64,000 nucleotides of DNA. It comes from Muribaculaceae bacterium. GTDB lineage: Bacteria; Bacteroidota; Bacteroidia; Bacteroidales; Muribaculaceae. Location of the stretch: contig JAMPDX010000001.1 in assembly GCA_023665425.1 (NCBI GenBank), forward strand, positions 222,925 through 286,924, written 5' to 3'. Position 1 is the stretch's first letter; each line of letters opens with the position of its first letter. A program made the position numbers and the translations under genes. Positions 43,277 through 53,210 of the stretch are shown in pieces. The notes under the pieces are model-generated. The model had not been told where the DNA came from. It made no database searches and saw only the letters and a list, made by a program, of their open reading frames with translations.

Positions 43277-44062
43277 TTACATACAGGCTATTGGCGATTG
43301 CTCGCACTCTGACAAGTATGTGGTTAAATCCGGGAATTTGTCTCTGAGTATGCGGGCAAAAATCTTTTTGGTGCAGACTTCGCTCTCAAAGTGGCCGATA
43401 TCAGCTATGAGTATCTGACCGGCAAAGTTTGTAAAGTCATGATATTTGACATCACCGGTGACTATTACATCAGCACCTTGACTCACGGCATCCTTTATAA
43501 ATGAGGCCCCTGCGCCGCCGCATACCGCTACCCTTCTCACTGTGAGTTTGGGCATATTGCGGGAATATCGAAGCGACTCGACTTTGAATGTTTCTTTTAC
43601 GTGGCGCAGGAATGCAAGTGCCGGTATTGGTGTCACTGAGCCGAGTATACCCAATCCGATATTATTGTCTTGATGGTCCGGTGAGAGAACACTCATATCC
43701 GTTAATTGCAGAGAGCGAGCTATCTCATAGCTGACACCCTCGCATGTGCGGTCAAGATTAGTGTGTGCTGCATAAATGGCAATACCGGAACGGATGGCCT
43801 CCATGATGACACGCCCACGCTCATCACACGGTGTGATATGCTTCATGCCGCCAAAGAGCAAAGGATGATGGCTTACTATCAAATTGCAGCCACGCTTTTG
43901 AGCCTCATGCAGGATATCAAGATTGACATCGAGACATAGCAATACGCCACTTACTGACTGGTTAGGGTCCCCCATCTGCAAGCCGGCATTATCGTATGCC
44001 TCCTGCAGTCTGCGGGGAGCAAATTCCTCTATTACGGAGGATATGTCTGCAACTGTCGTCAT
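43277..44062 (-). CDS. Nif3-like dinuclear metal-centre protein (DUF34/YbgI)
   Basis: 261 residues, the short form without the inserted central domain. Metal-binding motifs are ISHHPLLFGG, AAHTNLD and the C-terminal IADIGHFESE. Members form toroidal hexamers with two metal ions per subunit and are linked to GTP cyclohydrolase I-like or NAD-related chemistry, but the activity is unsettled. It lies between aspS and the zinc-ribbon gene. Confidence 0.93.
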   Translation of the reverse strand: MTTVADISSVIEEFAPRRLQEAYDNAGLQMGDPNQSVSGVLLCLDVNLDILHEAQKRGCNLIVSHHPLLFGGMKHITPCDERGRVIMEAIRSGIAIYAAHTNLDRTCEGVSYEIARSLQLTDMSVLSPDHQDNNIGLGILGSVTPIPALAFLRHVKETFKVESLRYSRNMPKLTVRRVAVCGGAGASFIKDAVSQGADVIVTGDVKYHDFTNFAGQILIADIGHFESEVCTKKIFARILRDKFPDLTTYLSECEQSPIACM

Positions 44063-44097
44063 TAGATTTTAAGCTCTTACTTCAGTTTTATTAGCTC

Positions 44098-45858
44098 TTA
44101 CTTCTTTTCCGGTAATTCGAGACGGAGATTTAGCTCTTCGAGCTGCGCCGGATCCAGGGGAGATGGAGATTCATTCATCACATCGCGGCCGGAATTGTTC
44201 TTCGGGAAGGCGATGGTATCGCGGATAGAGTCGAGCTCGGCAAGCATGGAGACAAAGCGATCAAAGCCGAGAGCCAAGCCACCGTGAGGTGGTGCGCCAT
44301 ATTTGAATGCATTCATCAAGAAGCCAAACTGCTCTTTGGCCTTCTCGGGTGTAAAGCCCAATAGCTCAAACATGGTGTCTTGCAGCTCGCTGTCATGAAT
44401 ACGTATTGATCCTCCACCCAACTCTGTGCCGTTGACTACGATATCGTATGCTGTGGCACGCACTTTGCCGGTATCAGAATGCAGCAACGGGATATCCTCG
44501 GGATTTGGGGAGGTGAAGGGATGGTGCATGGCATAGTAACGCTGGGTCTCCTCATCCCATTCAAACAGGGGGAAGTCAACCACCCACAGGGGTGCAAACA
44601 CATTCTTGGGACGCAAATCGAGACGGCGGCCCATCTCCAGACGCAGCTCGCATAATTGTTTGCGAGTCTTCATTGCCGGGCCGCTCATGATGAGCAACAG
44701 GTCACCATTTTTTGCATTCATACGGTCAGCCCACTCACGGAGTTGCTCTTCGGTAAAGAATTTGCCAACACTGCTCTTGATAGAGCCGTCCTCTGCTATC
44801 TTTACCCAAACAAGACCTTTAGCACCTACCTGCGGACGCTTCACAAAGTCTGTGAGTTCATCTGTCTGCTTGCGGGTGTAACCGGCGCACCCGGACACAC
44901 AAATACCAACTGTCAACTCGGCGTCATCCATCACGGCAAAGCCTTTGCCCTTCACCAGGTCTGTAAGCTCAACAAACTTCATGCCGAAACGTATATCCGG
45001 CTTGTCCGAACCATAATACTTCATAGCATCGGCCCAAGTCATGCGCGGGAAGGGCTCTACGAAGTCTATATCCTTGACGTATTTGAAGATATGCTTTACC
45101 AGGCCTTCAAACATCTGTATGACATCCTCCTGCTCAACGAAACTCATCTCGCAGTCAACCTGTGTAAATTCCGGCTGACGGTCTGCACGAAGGTCTTCAT
45201 CGCGGAAGCACTTGGCCAGCTGGAAATATCTGTCGAAACCGCTGACCATGAGCAGCTGCTTGAATAATTGCGGGCTCTGTGGCAGCGCGTAGAACTCACC
45301 GGGATTCATGCGTGAGGGGACTACAAAGTCACGAGCACCCTCGGGCGTAGACTTAACGAGCACAGGAGTTTCTATCTCCAAGAAGCCGTTGGCATCAAGA
45401 TAGCGGCGTATCTCAAAAGCCATGCGATGACGCAGCTCCAGATTGGCTCTTACACTTGGACGTCGAAGGTCCAAATAACGATACTTCATACGTAAGTCAT
45501 CGCCACCGTCTGTGTTATCTTCAATTGTGAAGGGAGGTACTTCGCTCTTATTCAGCACCTTCAGTGTCAAAGCTATAAGCTCTACTTCACCTGTAGGCAA
45601 CTTCGGATTTTTTGACTGACGCTCCTCTACCTTTCCGGAAATCTGCACTACATACTCTCTACCCAGCGCGGCAGCCTGCTCGCACAGTTCTTGATTAACA
45701 TCATTGTTAAACACTACCTGGGTGAGTCCATAGCGGTCTCTCACATCTACAAAAATCATACCGCCAAGCTTACGCACTCGCTGCACCCAGCCGGCAATAG
45801 TAACTTCTTCGCCAACGTTAGAGAGACGAAGCTCTCCACATGTCGTATTCCTATACAT
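44098..45858 (-). CDS. aspS: Aspartate--tRNA ligase
   Basis: 586 residues, the bacterial-type length with a GAD insertion domain. An N-terminal OB-fold anticodon-binding domain ([36 protein letters not shown]) precedes the class II core: motif 2 [23 protein letters not shown] and motif 3 [13 protein letters not shown]. It charges tRNA-Asp. It is the first gene of a three-gene operon; a TAACTTTG box with a partial upstream element lies at 45924-45955. Confidence 0.97.
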   Translation of the reverse strand: MYRNTTCGELRLSNVGEEVTIAGWVQRVRKLGGMIFVDVRDRYGLTQVVFNNDVNQELCEQAAALGREYVVQISGKVEERQSKNPKLPTGEVELIALTLKVLNKSEVPPFTIEDNTDGGDDLRMKYRYLDLRRPSVRANLELRHRMAFEIRRYLDANGFLEIETPVLVKSTPEGARDFVVPSRMNPGEFYALPQSPQLFKQLLMVSGFDRYFQLAKCFRDEDLRADRQPEFTQVDCEMSFVEQEDVIQMFEGLVKHIFKYVKDIDFVEPFPRMTWADAMKYYGSDKPDIRFGMKFVELTDLVKGKGFAVMDDAELTVGICVSGCAGYTRKQTDELTDFVKRPQVGAKGLVWVKIAEDGSIKSSVGKFFTEEQLREWADRMNAKNGDLLLIMSGPAMKTRKQLCELRLEMGRRLDLRPKNVFAPLWVVDFPLFEWDEETQRYYAMHHPFTSPNPEDIPLLHSDTGKVRATAYDIVVNGTELGGGSIRIHDSELQDTMFELLGFTPEKAKEQFGFLMNAFKYGAPPHGGLALGFDRFVSMLAELDSIRDTIAFPKNNSGRDVMNESPSPLDPAQLEELNLRLELPEKK

Positions 45859-45923
45859 ATTAAGTCTATCTTATGTGCTGAAAGGGAAACTTGACACTCC
45901 CCTATCAGGCGCTTTTAAACACG

Positions 45924-45955
45924 CAAAGTTAACATTTTTTTTTGACTTTGTCAAC
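45924..45955 (-). promoter_or_regulatory. Promoter of the aspS operon
   Basis: On the minus strand GTTG (45952-45955, 3 of 4 matches), 20 bases, TAACTTTG (45924-45931). Confidence 0.6.
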
Positions 45956-46045
45956 CCCCGGGCCGGCATATATGAATGTAATTACTCATTTGTAGACAGG
46001 TATTGAGTACCTAAGGTTTTGTCAAATAAGGAGTTAACAATCTAA

Positions 46046-46819
46046 TTAATTAAGGGATATATCCTTATAAGAGGTTGAAAATTCATCCGGCTCGGGTGCC
46101 TCGGGGTCTTGTTCGAGTGTCTCACTCACCGCCATAGATACGAGCAATGAACGCTGCATATCAAACAATACTGCCATGACATCCTTCAGTAATTTGACTC
46201 TCGAGTCATGCTCTCCCTGATATGGAAAGTCAGCAAACCCATGCACATCTACTGACATTGTCTGGGTGTTGGCTGCAGCCACAAGTTTGCACAATGCGTA
46301 AGAGGAGTTGATACGATTAATAGAGCGACATACCATATCTTGCATCAAGACCGACGTGGTGAATATCTTCGGGAAGAATATCCTCACCACATTATCTTCT
46401 ATACATCGCACTTGGAAGAATCCCCCCTGATAGGTGTAAGTATATGGCTCATTATCAAAATCACTATTAGCATCAAACTCCTTGACATCCTGCTTTAGAA
46501 GCTCCAAACCATAAAGTGCTGCTTTAGCATCAACCGATTGCAGCTGCGCAGCTTCGCTGTCCATCTCACCCCATGGATATTTGTCTGCATGACTTGTCTT
46601 ATACTTGATGTGAGTGCGTACAAGCTTATCGAAATACCCATGGCTCACAAGGTATGCTCCGGATAGTGTCACAGCCAAAATACCGCAGTATATTAAAGAG
46701 GTTGCCCAATTGCTACTCACAAAGATAAAAGCCAAAATTATCAGTATTGCCAATACGATTGTTACCAATGGCATAATGCCCGTAGAGAGATATTTTATAT
46801 GTGTACTTGTGCCCTTCAT
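46046..46819 (-). CDS. Unknown membrane protein, 257 aa
   Basis: Starts at the ATG at 46819; a TTG nine codons upstream is less likely. Two adjacent membrane helices (about residues 15-38 and 43-62) make a hairpin, followed by about 190 soluble residues (YPWGEMDSEAAQLQSVDAKAALYGLELL ... FADFPYQGEHDSRVKLLKDVMAVL) and an acidic tail (EQDPEAPEPDEF). I recognise no domain. It stands alone between aspS and the divergent OPT transporter. Confidence 0.65.
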   Translation of the reverse strand: MKGTSTHIKYLSTGIMPLVTIVLAILIILAFIFVSSNWATSLIYCGILAVTLSGAYLVSHGYFDKLVRTHIKYKTSHADKYPWGEMDSEAAQLQSVDAKAALYGLELLKQDVKEFDANSDFDNEPYTYTYQGGFFQVRCIEDNVVRIFFPKIFTTSVLMQDMVCRSINRINSSYALCKLVAAANTQTMSVDVHGFADFPYQGEHDSRVKLLKDVMAVLFDMQRSLLVSMAVSETLEQDPEAPEPDEFSTSYKDISLN

Positions 46820-47058
46820 AACTATTCTGTTTTTATTGTTAAACAACTACGCGATAAATAAAGATTAAGGGATTTTATATTTTTTATGGTTGATATTTCG
46901 GCAATTCGTGAAATTTTAGTAATTTCGCAACAAATTAGGATTATACTGCAATATGTCGGTGTCCGATTTTAATGCGGTTTGTGATATTTGCATCACACAG
47001 GGGTACCACTGCCCTACTCTCGCAATGACCTAATGTATCTAACTAATACCTTAAATAT

Positions 47059-49143
47059 ATGAGCAAAAACAACAAGCAGATGTCAGAAGCTATTCCAAAG
47101 CAGGGAGAAGCCTCACCTGAGAATCTTGTGACATCTACCGGAATTCCGGAAAATGCATTTCGCGAGTTGGCTGCCGATGAGCAATATACTCCGGTGCTAC
47201 ATCCCACCAAACCGCAAAAAGAGGTGACGGTGTACTCCGTAGGTGTAGGCCTGCTGATGGCAATAATCTTCAGTGCAGCAGCCGCATACCTCGGGCTTAA
47301 AGTTGGACAAGTGTTTGAAGCCGCAATCCCCATTTCTATTATCGCAGTGGGTCTCAGCGGCGCCTTAAAGAAGGACAGCGCCCTTGGCCAAAATGTCATA
47401 ATCCAGAGTATCGGTGCATGTTCCGGCGTTATCGTGGCCGGTGCTATCTTTACCTTGCCGGCTTTGTACATCTTACAGAGCAAGTATCCGGAAATTTCTG
47501 TTAACTTCTTGCAGATATTCCTCAGCTCTCTTCTCGGTGGTGTCTTGGGTATACTCTTCTTCATACCCTTCCGCAGATACTTTGTGAAGGATATGCATGG
47601 CAAGTATCCCTTCCCCGAAGCAACAGCTACCACCCAGGTGCTCATCTCCAGCAATGCTGCAAAGAGCTCCGGAGGCCAAGCCAAAACACTTGTAATAGCA
47701 TCTCTCATCGGTGGTCTGTATGACTATATCATAGCCACTTTCGGACTGTGGGCAGAGACTATCACATCAACAGCAAGCTCTATCGGCCAGACAGTGGTAG
47801 AGAAGACCAAACTCGTCTTCTCATGCAACACCGGTGCCGCAGTGCTCGGCTTGGGATATATTGTAGGTCTTAAATATGCATTCGTCATTTTCGCCGGCTC
47901 CATCTTCGTTTGGTGGATAGTAATACCACTTTTAGGCACTTACGGCTCTGAGGCAATGCAAATGATGGCTCCCGAGGAGCTCTTTAAAGACTCATCCTTC
48001 GGTGTGCGTAACATCGGTATCGGTGGTATAGCAATGGCAGGTGTCATTGGTATCATCAATTCATGGGGTATCATCAAGGCTGCTGTGGGCCTTGCCGGCC
48101 GCGAGCTCAAAGGCAATGTGTCAACCACAAAGCCCATACGTTGGCAAAACGATATCTCAATGAAGCACATTGTGATGTTTATAGCTTTGGCTTGCATCGC
48201 AGTACTCTTGTTCTTCCTGTTCGGCGTTATTGACACATGGTGGCAGGCAGTTATAGCCTGGGTTGTAGTGCTTATCATCGCATTCCTGTTTACTACCGTG
48301 GCGGCCAATGCAATTGCTATTGTGGGGTCAAACCCTGTGAGTGGTATGACACTTATGACCCTGATCATCGCATCCGCCATCTTCGTAGGTATTGGCCTTA
48401 GCGGCACATCAGGTATTGTAGCATCAATGGTAATCGGCGGTGTGGTATGTACTGCATTGTCTATGGCCGGAGGTTTCGTCACCGACCTGAAAGTGGGCTA
48501 CTGGCTCGGTTCTACTCCTCGCAAACAAGAGAGCTGGAAATTCCTTGGCACACTCGTCTCTGCAGCTACCGTAGGTGGCGTAATTATGGTACTCAATCAG
48601 GTATACGGATTTGAGGGCGACAATGCTCTGGTAGCTCCGCAGGCTAATGCCATGGCTGCCGTAATTGATCCCCTGATGATGGGTGGCGATACCCCCTGGA
48701 TTCTGTACATGGTAGGTGCTATACTGGCCCTTATCCTCAACTGGCTCGGAGTGCCTACACTCGCATTCTGTCTGGGTATGTTCATTCCGTTGCAGCTCAA
48801 TACACCGATGCTCGTGGGCGGTGCCATCTCATGGTTCGTGGCTCACAGCTCAAAGAAGAAAGAAGTGAGTGATGCACGCCAAGACCGTGGTACACTGCTT
48901 GCTTCCGGTCTTATCGCCGGTGGTGCCCTGTTCGGTGTGTTTGCTGCACTGACAGCATTCTTCAAAGACCCCGCAGCCACTACAGGCTTTGCCGGCTTCC
49001 TTAACGCCTGCAACCCCACACACTTCATGGGTTCTGAGCAGGCCGGTGTTAATTTCCAGCAGGGTCTTGGTGTGATAATGTACGCATTGCTCATCGTCTA
49101 TCTGTATTGCGATGCCAAGCGTGCAAAGAGCAATAAACTTTAA
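47059..49143 (+). CDS. OPT family oligopeptide transporter
   Basis: 694 residues with about 15 membrane helices. The first helix region VGLLMAIIFSAAAAYLGLKVGQVFEAAIPISIIAVGL and YPFPEATATTQVLISS are typical of bacterial OPT transporters (the EspB/YgiJ-like group), which carry peptides or metal-chelate conjugates across the inner membrane, driven by protons. It is followed by two hairpins. Upstream (46847-47058) I see a TGTGAT/ATCACA hairpin around 46979-46998 and only a mismatched -7 box. Confidence 0.93.
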   Translation: MSKNNKQMSEAIPKQGEASPENLVTSTGIPENAFRELAADEQYTPVLHPTKPQKEVTVYSVGVGLLMAIIFSAAAAYLGLKVGQVFEAAIPISIIAVGLSGALKKDSALGQNVIIQSIGACSGVIVAGAIFTLPALYILQSKYPEISVNFLQIFLSSLLGGVLGILFFIPFRRYFVKDMHGKYPFPEATATTQVLISSNAAKSSGGQAKTLVIASLIGGLYDYIIATFGLWAETITSTASSIGQTVVEKTKLVFSCNTGAAVLGLGYIVGLKYAFVIFAGSIFVWWIVIPLLGTYGSEAMQMMAPEELFKDSSFGVRNIGIGGIAMAGVIGIINSWGIIKAAVGLAGRELKGNVSTTKPIRWQNDISMKHIVMFIALACIAVLLFFLFGVIDTWWQAVIAWVVVLIIAFLFTTVAANAIAIVGSNPVSGMTLMTLIIASAIFVGIGLSGTSGIVASMVIGGVVCTALSMAGGFVTDLKVGYWLGSTPRKQESWKFLGTLVSAATVGGVIMVLNQVYGFEGDNALVAPQANAMAAVIDPLMMGGDTPWILYMVGAILALILNWLGVPTLAFCLGMFIPLQLNTPMLVGGAISWFVAHSSKKKEVSDARQDRGTLLASGLIAGGALFGVFAALTAFFKDPAATTGFAGFLNACNPTHFMGSEQAGVNFQQGLGVIMYALLIVYLYCDAKRAKSNKL

Positions 49144-49187
49144 TAAACAAAACCCACTTTTGGGTTTAAGCATCTGATTGACTAAGT

Positions 49188-49228
49188 AAGAGGAGAACAC
49201 CAATATAAAAATTAGTGCTTCTCCTCTT
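49188..49228 (+). terminator. Terminator of the OPT transporter gene
   Basis: AAGAGGAGAA (49188-49197) pairs perfectly with TTCTCCTCTT (49219-49228), extended by CAC/GTG with one bulge, and is followed by ATTTGATCTTAT. A smaller stem AAACCCA/TGGGTTT sits just upstream at 49150-49167. Confidence 0.8.
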
Positions 49229-49286
49229 ATTTGATCTTATATTCAAGGCTCGCAAGTAGTATCCAATTGAATATGTTATGGTTAAG

Positions 49287-49304
49287 AGTGTCCGTAAGGA
49301 CACT
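49287..49304. promoter_or_regulatory. Perfect palindrome AGTGTCC-N4-GGACACT
   Basis: Seven-base arms around GTAA. The core GTGTCC-N4-GGACAC also occurs at 53015-53032. It lies about 115 bases upstream of the acyltransferase gene. It could be an operator or a small hairpin; no regulator is identified. Confidence 0.4.
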
Positions 49305-49418
49305 GATTTGTTAACGTTTTACATAATTGCGAAACTGGAATTTATATATTGACCCTCTTCTACAATTTGGCGGGGATTTTTAAAATTGCATATCGCAAAA
49401 AAACGCAATACGGCAAGC

Positions 49419-50504
49419 ATGAAACAGATTAATTTAGATATACCAAGAGATACCTCTTACATAATGCGTGGCTTGGCAATTTTGATTATTGCTATGCATA
49501 ATTTATGCCATTTGATAGGGGGTATTACTCGCGAGAACGAATTTGCATTTAATTATAGTAATGTCAATAAGATATTGGGCATAGATGAGTTGTCCATCAA
49601 GAGTCTATACGATATTTTGTCATTCTTTGGCTGGTATGGTGTGCCGGTATTTATGTTTTTATCAGGCTATGGCCTTGTCAAGAAATATGAACAAAATACG
49701 CTGAGCGCCTCTACATTCTCCATCCCCAAATTTCTGATGGCGAACTATAAAAAGCTCTTCTTGCTAATGCTGCCGGGCACGATTTTGTATCTTTTATATA
49801 GACTTTGGCTTACATGGCATTTTGCCACTAACCCGCTTGACCTGATAGGCTTATCTGTTGCTACTCAAACACTTCTTTCAAATCTTACTTATCCATCTCC
49901 ACAACCTGAGCCGGGCGTATACTGGTATTTCGGACTTACACTCCAACTCTATGTGGTATATGCATTACTCTTCAGAAAGAGAGCAGACATCATATTGCTG
50001 ATAGCAGCCATATTATGTATTGTACCACAATACCTTGTAGCACATACAGAATGGCTGCGACATAATTGCATCAGCTGGATACCGGTGTTTGCCGTTGGTA
50101 TATGGTATAGTCGTCACCATACGTCCAATAAATGGGTGTATGGTGTGCTGCTGATGGTCGCCATAATTTCATTTATACCCTCCACATTTAATGCCTATAG
50201 CTGGCAATGGTCAGTTATAGCGGCTGTGGGCGTTATACTTGCTCTTGCCACGCTCTCCAATAAAATACCCGTATGGCGTAATATATGGATTTGGATAGGC
50301 AAGATGAGTCCCTATATATTCGCGGCTCATCCTTTGTTGCGAGCCGTATTCCTGCAATACTCTAACAGGTTCACACTAACAACAATGCTGATTTCTTATG
50401 CTGTGCTCATCCCGGTTGTCGCAATAATATACAAATGGCTGTGGCAACAAATGCAACACATCTTCATCAAACTGCGACTGGAAAAGACTCCCTCAAAAGC
50501 ATAG
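49419..50504 (+). CDS. Acyltransferase family 3 (OafA-like) membrane protein
   Basis: 361 residues from the ATG at 49419 (MKQINLDIPRDTSYIMRGLAILIIAMHNLCHL); an in-frame ATG 11 codons upstream is possible. About ten membrane helices. The conserved start of the fold is RGLAILIIAMHNLCH, with the catalytic His of the family, followed by the GVPVFMFLSGYGL signature. It would transfer an acyl group, often acetyl, to an exported polysaccharide or lipid. The target is unknown and no glycan cluster is adjacent. Confidence 0.88.
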   Translation: MKQINLDIPRDTSYIMRGLAILIIAMHNLCHLIGGITRENEFAFNYSNVNKILGIDELSIKSLYDILSFFGWYGVPVFMFLSGYGLVKKYEQNTLSASTFSIPKFLMANYKKLFLLMLPGTILYLLYRLWLTWHFATNPLDLIGLSVATQTLLSNLTYPSPQPEPGVYWYFGLTLQLYVVYALLFRKRADIILLIAAILCIVPQYLVAHTEWLRHNCISWIPVFAVGIWYSRHHTSNKWVYGVLLMVAIISFIPSTFNAYSWQWSVIAAVGVILALATLSNKIPVWRNIWIWIGKMSPYIFAAHPLLRAVFLQYSNRFTLTTMLISYAVLIPVVAIIYKWLWQQMQHIFIKLRLEKTPSKA

Positions 50505-50520
50505 CGAGATATAAAGGGAC

Positions 50521-51210
50521 TTACCACTCAAAGCCTATTGTGGCGCCAATTGAATTGACGGAAGTGTTATTATAGTAGCCGCCCCAATTCCAATAACTAT
50601 TTGTAATGAGCTGATAACTTACACCGAAGTTGATAGCATATTTTGGATTAGAGCTGCTCAAGGGTACACGGCAACCTATGGTAGGTTTGAAATAAAAACC
50701 CTCGCTGTTGTCAAGGTACCCGTCGGGGGTGCGCAGATAGTCCTTGCCAATAAGGAAGGCTGCTCCTACCTTGGCGCCAATATAGAAGGTCACATCTTGC
50801 TCATTGCCGATATAGAAGCGGAAATCTGTGAAGAGCGGGATAATCACACCGGTGTCATGCACTCCTCTATAAGGGTCATAACCATTACCCCATGAGCCGG
50901 GGTTATATGTATGGTCATTATCTCCTTCGCCGGCAAACATAACGTTGACACCCGCACCTACGCCCATATAAAACCAGTTGGCATATTTGAAACCTTGGGT
51001 CGTGCTGAACTCCAGAGAGCTGCAGCCATTAGTTCCCACGCCTGTGGTATATGATGCATCCACCATACCGCGATAATTAAAACCTCCTATCACGGCATTC
51101 TGTATCATATTGGTTGCCTGATTTATAGCTTGATAATACTGTGCTTTTACAGCGGGCACACTCAGCGCGACTAACAAGGCTACACATAAAATTCGTCTAA
51201 CAGTCTTCAT
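50521..51210 (-). CDS. Outer membrane beta-barrel protein, 229 aa
   Basis: Signal peptide MKTVRRILCVALLVALSVPAVKA, then a glycine- and aromatic-rich small barrel with alternating hydrophobic strands (WFYMGVGAGVNVMF, FRFYIGNEQDVTFYIGAKVGAAFLIG, YAINFGVSYQLI) ending in the aromatic residue typical of outer-membrane proteins (IGATIGFEW). It matches the small porin/OmpW-like group of Bacteroidota. The role is unknown. It converges on the acyltransferase gene with only 16 bases between the stops. Confidence 0.82.
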   Translation of the reverse strand: MKTVRRILCVALLVALSVPAVKAQYYQAINQATNMIQNAVIGGFNYRGMVDASYTTGVGTNGCSSLEFSTTQGFKYANWFYMGVGAGVNVMFAGEGDNDHTYNPGSWGNGYDPYRGVHDTGVIIPLFTDFRFYIGNEQDVTFYIGAKVGAAFLIGKDYLRTPDGYLDNSEGFYFKPTIGCRVPLSSSNPKYAINFGVSYQLITNSYWNWGGYYNNTSVNSIGATIGFEW

Positions 51211-51326
51211 AACATATGTTTTTACGTATAAACATTTAATGTGTGTTAAAAGTTGGCTTATCCTCAGAACAAAAAAGTGAAATAGACATTATATAAATAG
51301 AGTCGGGAAAATTAGAGTTCTTAAAA

Positions 51327-51358
51327 ATTGTGTAAATGAAAAGAATTTTGTAATTTTG
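51327..51358 (+). promoter_or_regulatory. Promoter of eno
   Basis: ATTG (51327-51330, 3 of 4 matches), 20 bases, TAATTTTG (51351-51358). The leader is about 105 bases. Confidence 0.6.
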
Positions 51359-51450
51359 TGCCCGAATTGAAGTGTAGATGGTTCCAACGATACAGAACAT
51401 ACAGTAATAGTTTCAAAGTTACTATAGAATATTACAAAAACACTATATAA

Positions 51451-52749
<1,299 letters not shown>

Positions 52750-52802
52750 TCCTCAGACAGCTTACAGGATACAACACAAACGGACTAAGTATCCGTATTC
52801 AA

Positions 52803-52834
52803 AAAGGTCATCCCGCCCTCGCGAGATGACCTTT
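52803..52834 (+). terminator. Terminator of eno
   Basis: AAAGGTCATC pairs with GATGACCTTT (10 bp) around a C-rich 12-base loop, followed by CTATTC. Confidence 0.8.
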
Positions 52835-52847
52835 CTATTCATACCTA

Positions 52848-52934
52848 CTACACCGGTAATTCAGCAGCTGGTATTTCAGCTTCCGGATAAATAATTTCCT
52901 CTTCAACGGGTGCGACGGTTTCTTGTTGAAATGA
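52848..52934 (-). pseudogene. Possible remnant of a protein C-terminus (no start codon)
   Basis: On the minus strand a stop-bounded frame of 28 codons reads QETVAPVEEEIIYPEAEIPA and ends AELPV-stop, with no start codon. The acidic, Pro/Ala-rich composition looks like a real C-terminal tail rather than random sequence, so it may be the leftover of a deleted gene. It could equally be chance. Confidence 0.3.
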
Positions 52935-53014
52935 CTATCTTCAGCAGATTAGTACTTATTTCCTCTATCTTTGATAGAGAAGTATATTAATGCAATCGCA
53001 ATTACTGTAAATCG

Positions 53015-53032
53015 GTGTCCATGCGGACACCA
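53015..53032. promoter_or_regulatory. Perfect palindrome GGTGTCC-ATGC-GGACACC
   Basis: Seven-base arms. The core matches 49287-49304 except for the loop. It lies about 180 bases upstream of the TonB receptor gene. Confidence 0.4.
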
Positions 53033-53174
53033 TCCCTGCGTATATAATGTATACAATGAGATGATATCGCCAAAATATCAACACTTTGGCAACCATTCTT
53101 AAGACAAAACTTAAGGATGTGTTTGTATCCCCCATAATTGTGCCTACCTACTTGCAAAATCACAATATTTGGGT

Positions 53175-53206
53175 ATTGTACACTTCGCGATGAAATATTA
53201 ATTTTG
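53175..53206 (+). promoter_or_regulatory. Promoter abutting the TonB receptor start codon
   Basis: ATTG (53175-53178, 3 of 4 matches), 20 bases, TAATTTTG (53199-53206). The ATG at 53211 is 4 bases further on, so transcription would start at or next to it. Either the mRNA is leaderless or translation begins at the next in-frame ATG (53241). Confidence 0.6.
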
Positions 53207-53210
53207 CAAT

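Larger units (their letters stand above)
52750..53210. other. Intergenic region between eno and the TonB receptor gene
   Basis: 461 bases. After the eno terminator it holds the possible gene remnant (52848-52934), the palindrome GGTGTCC-ATGC-GGACACC (53015-53032), and a promoter directly at the TonB gene start (53175-53206). Nothing else was recognised. Confidence 0.55.
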
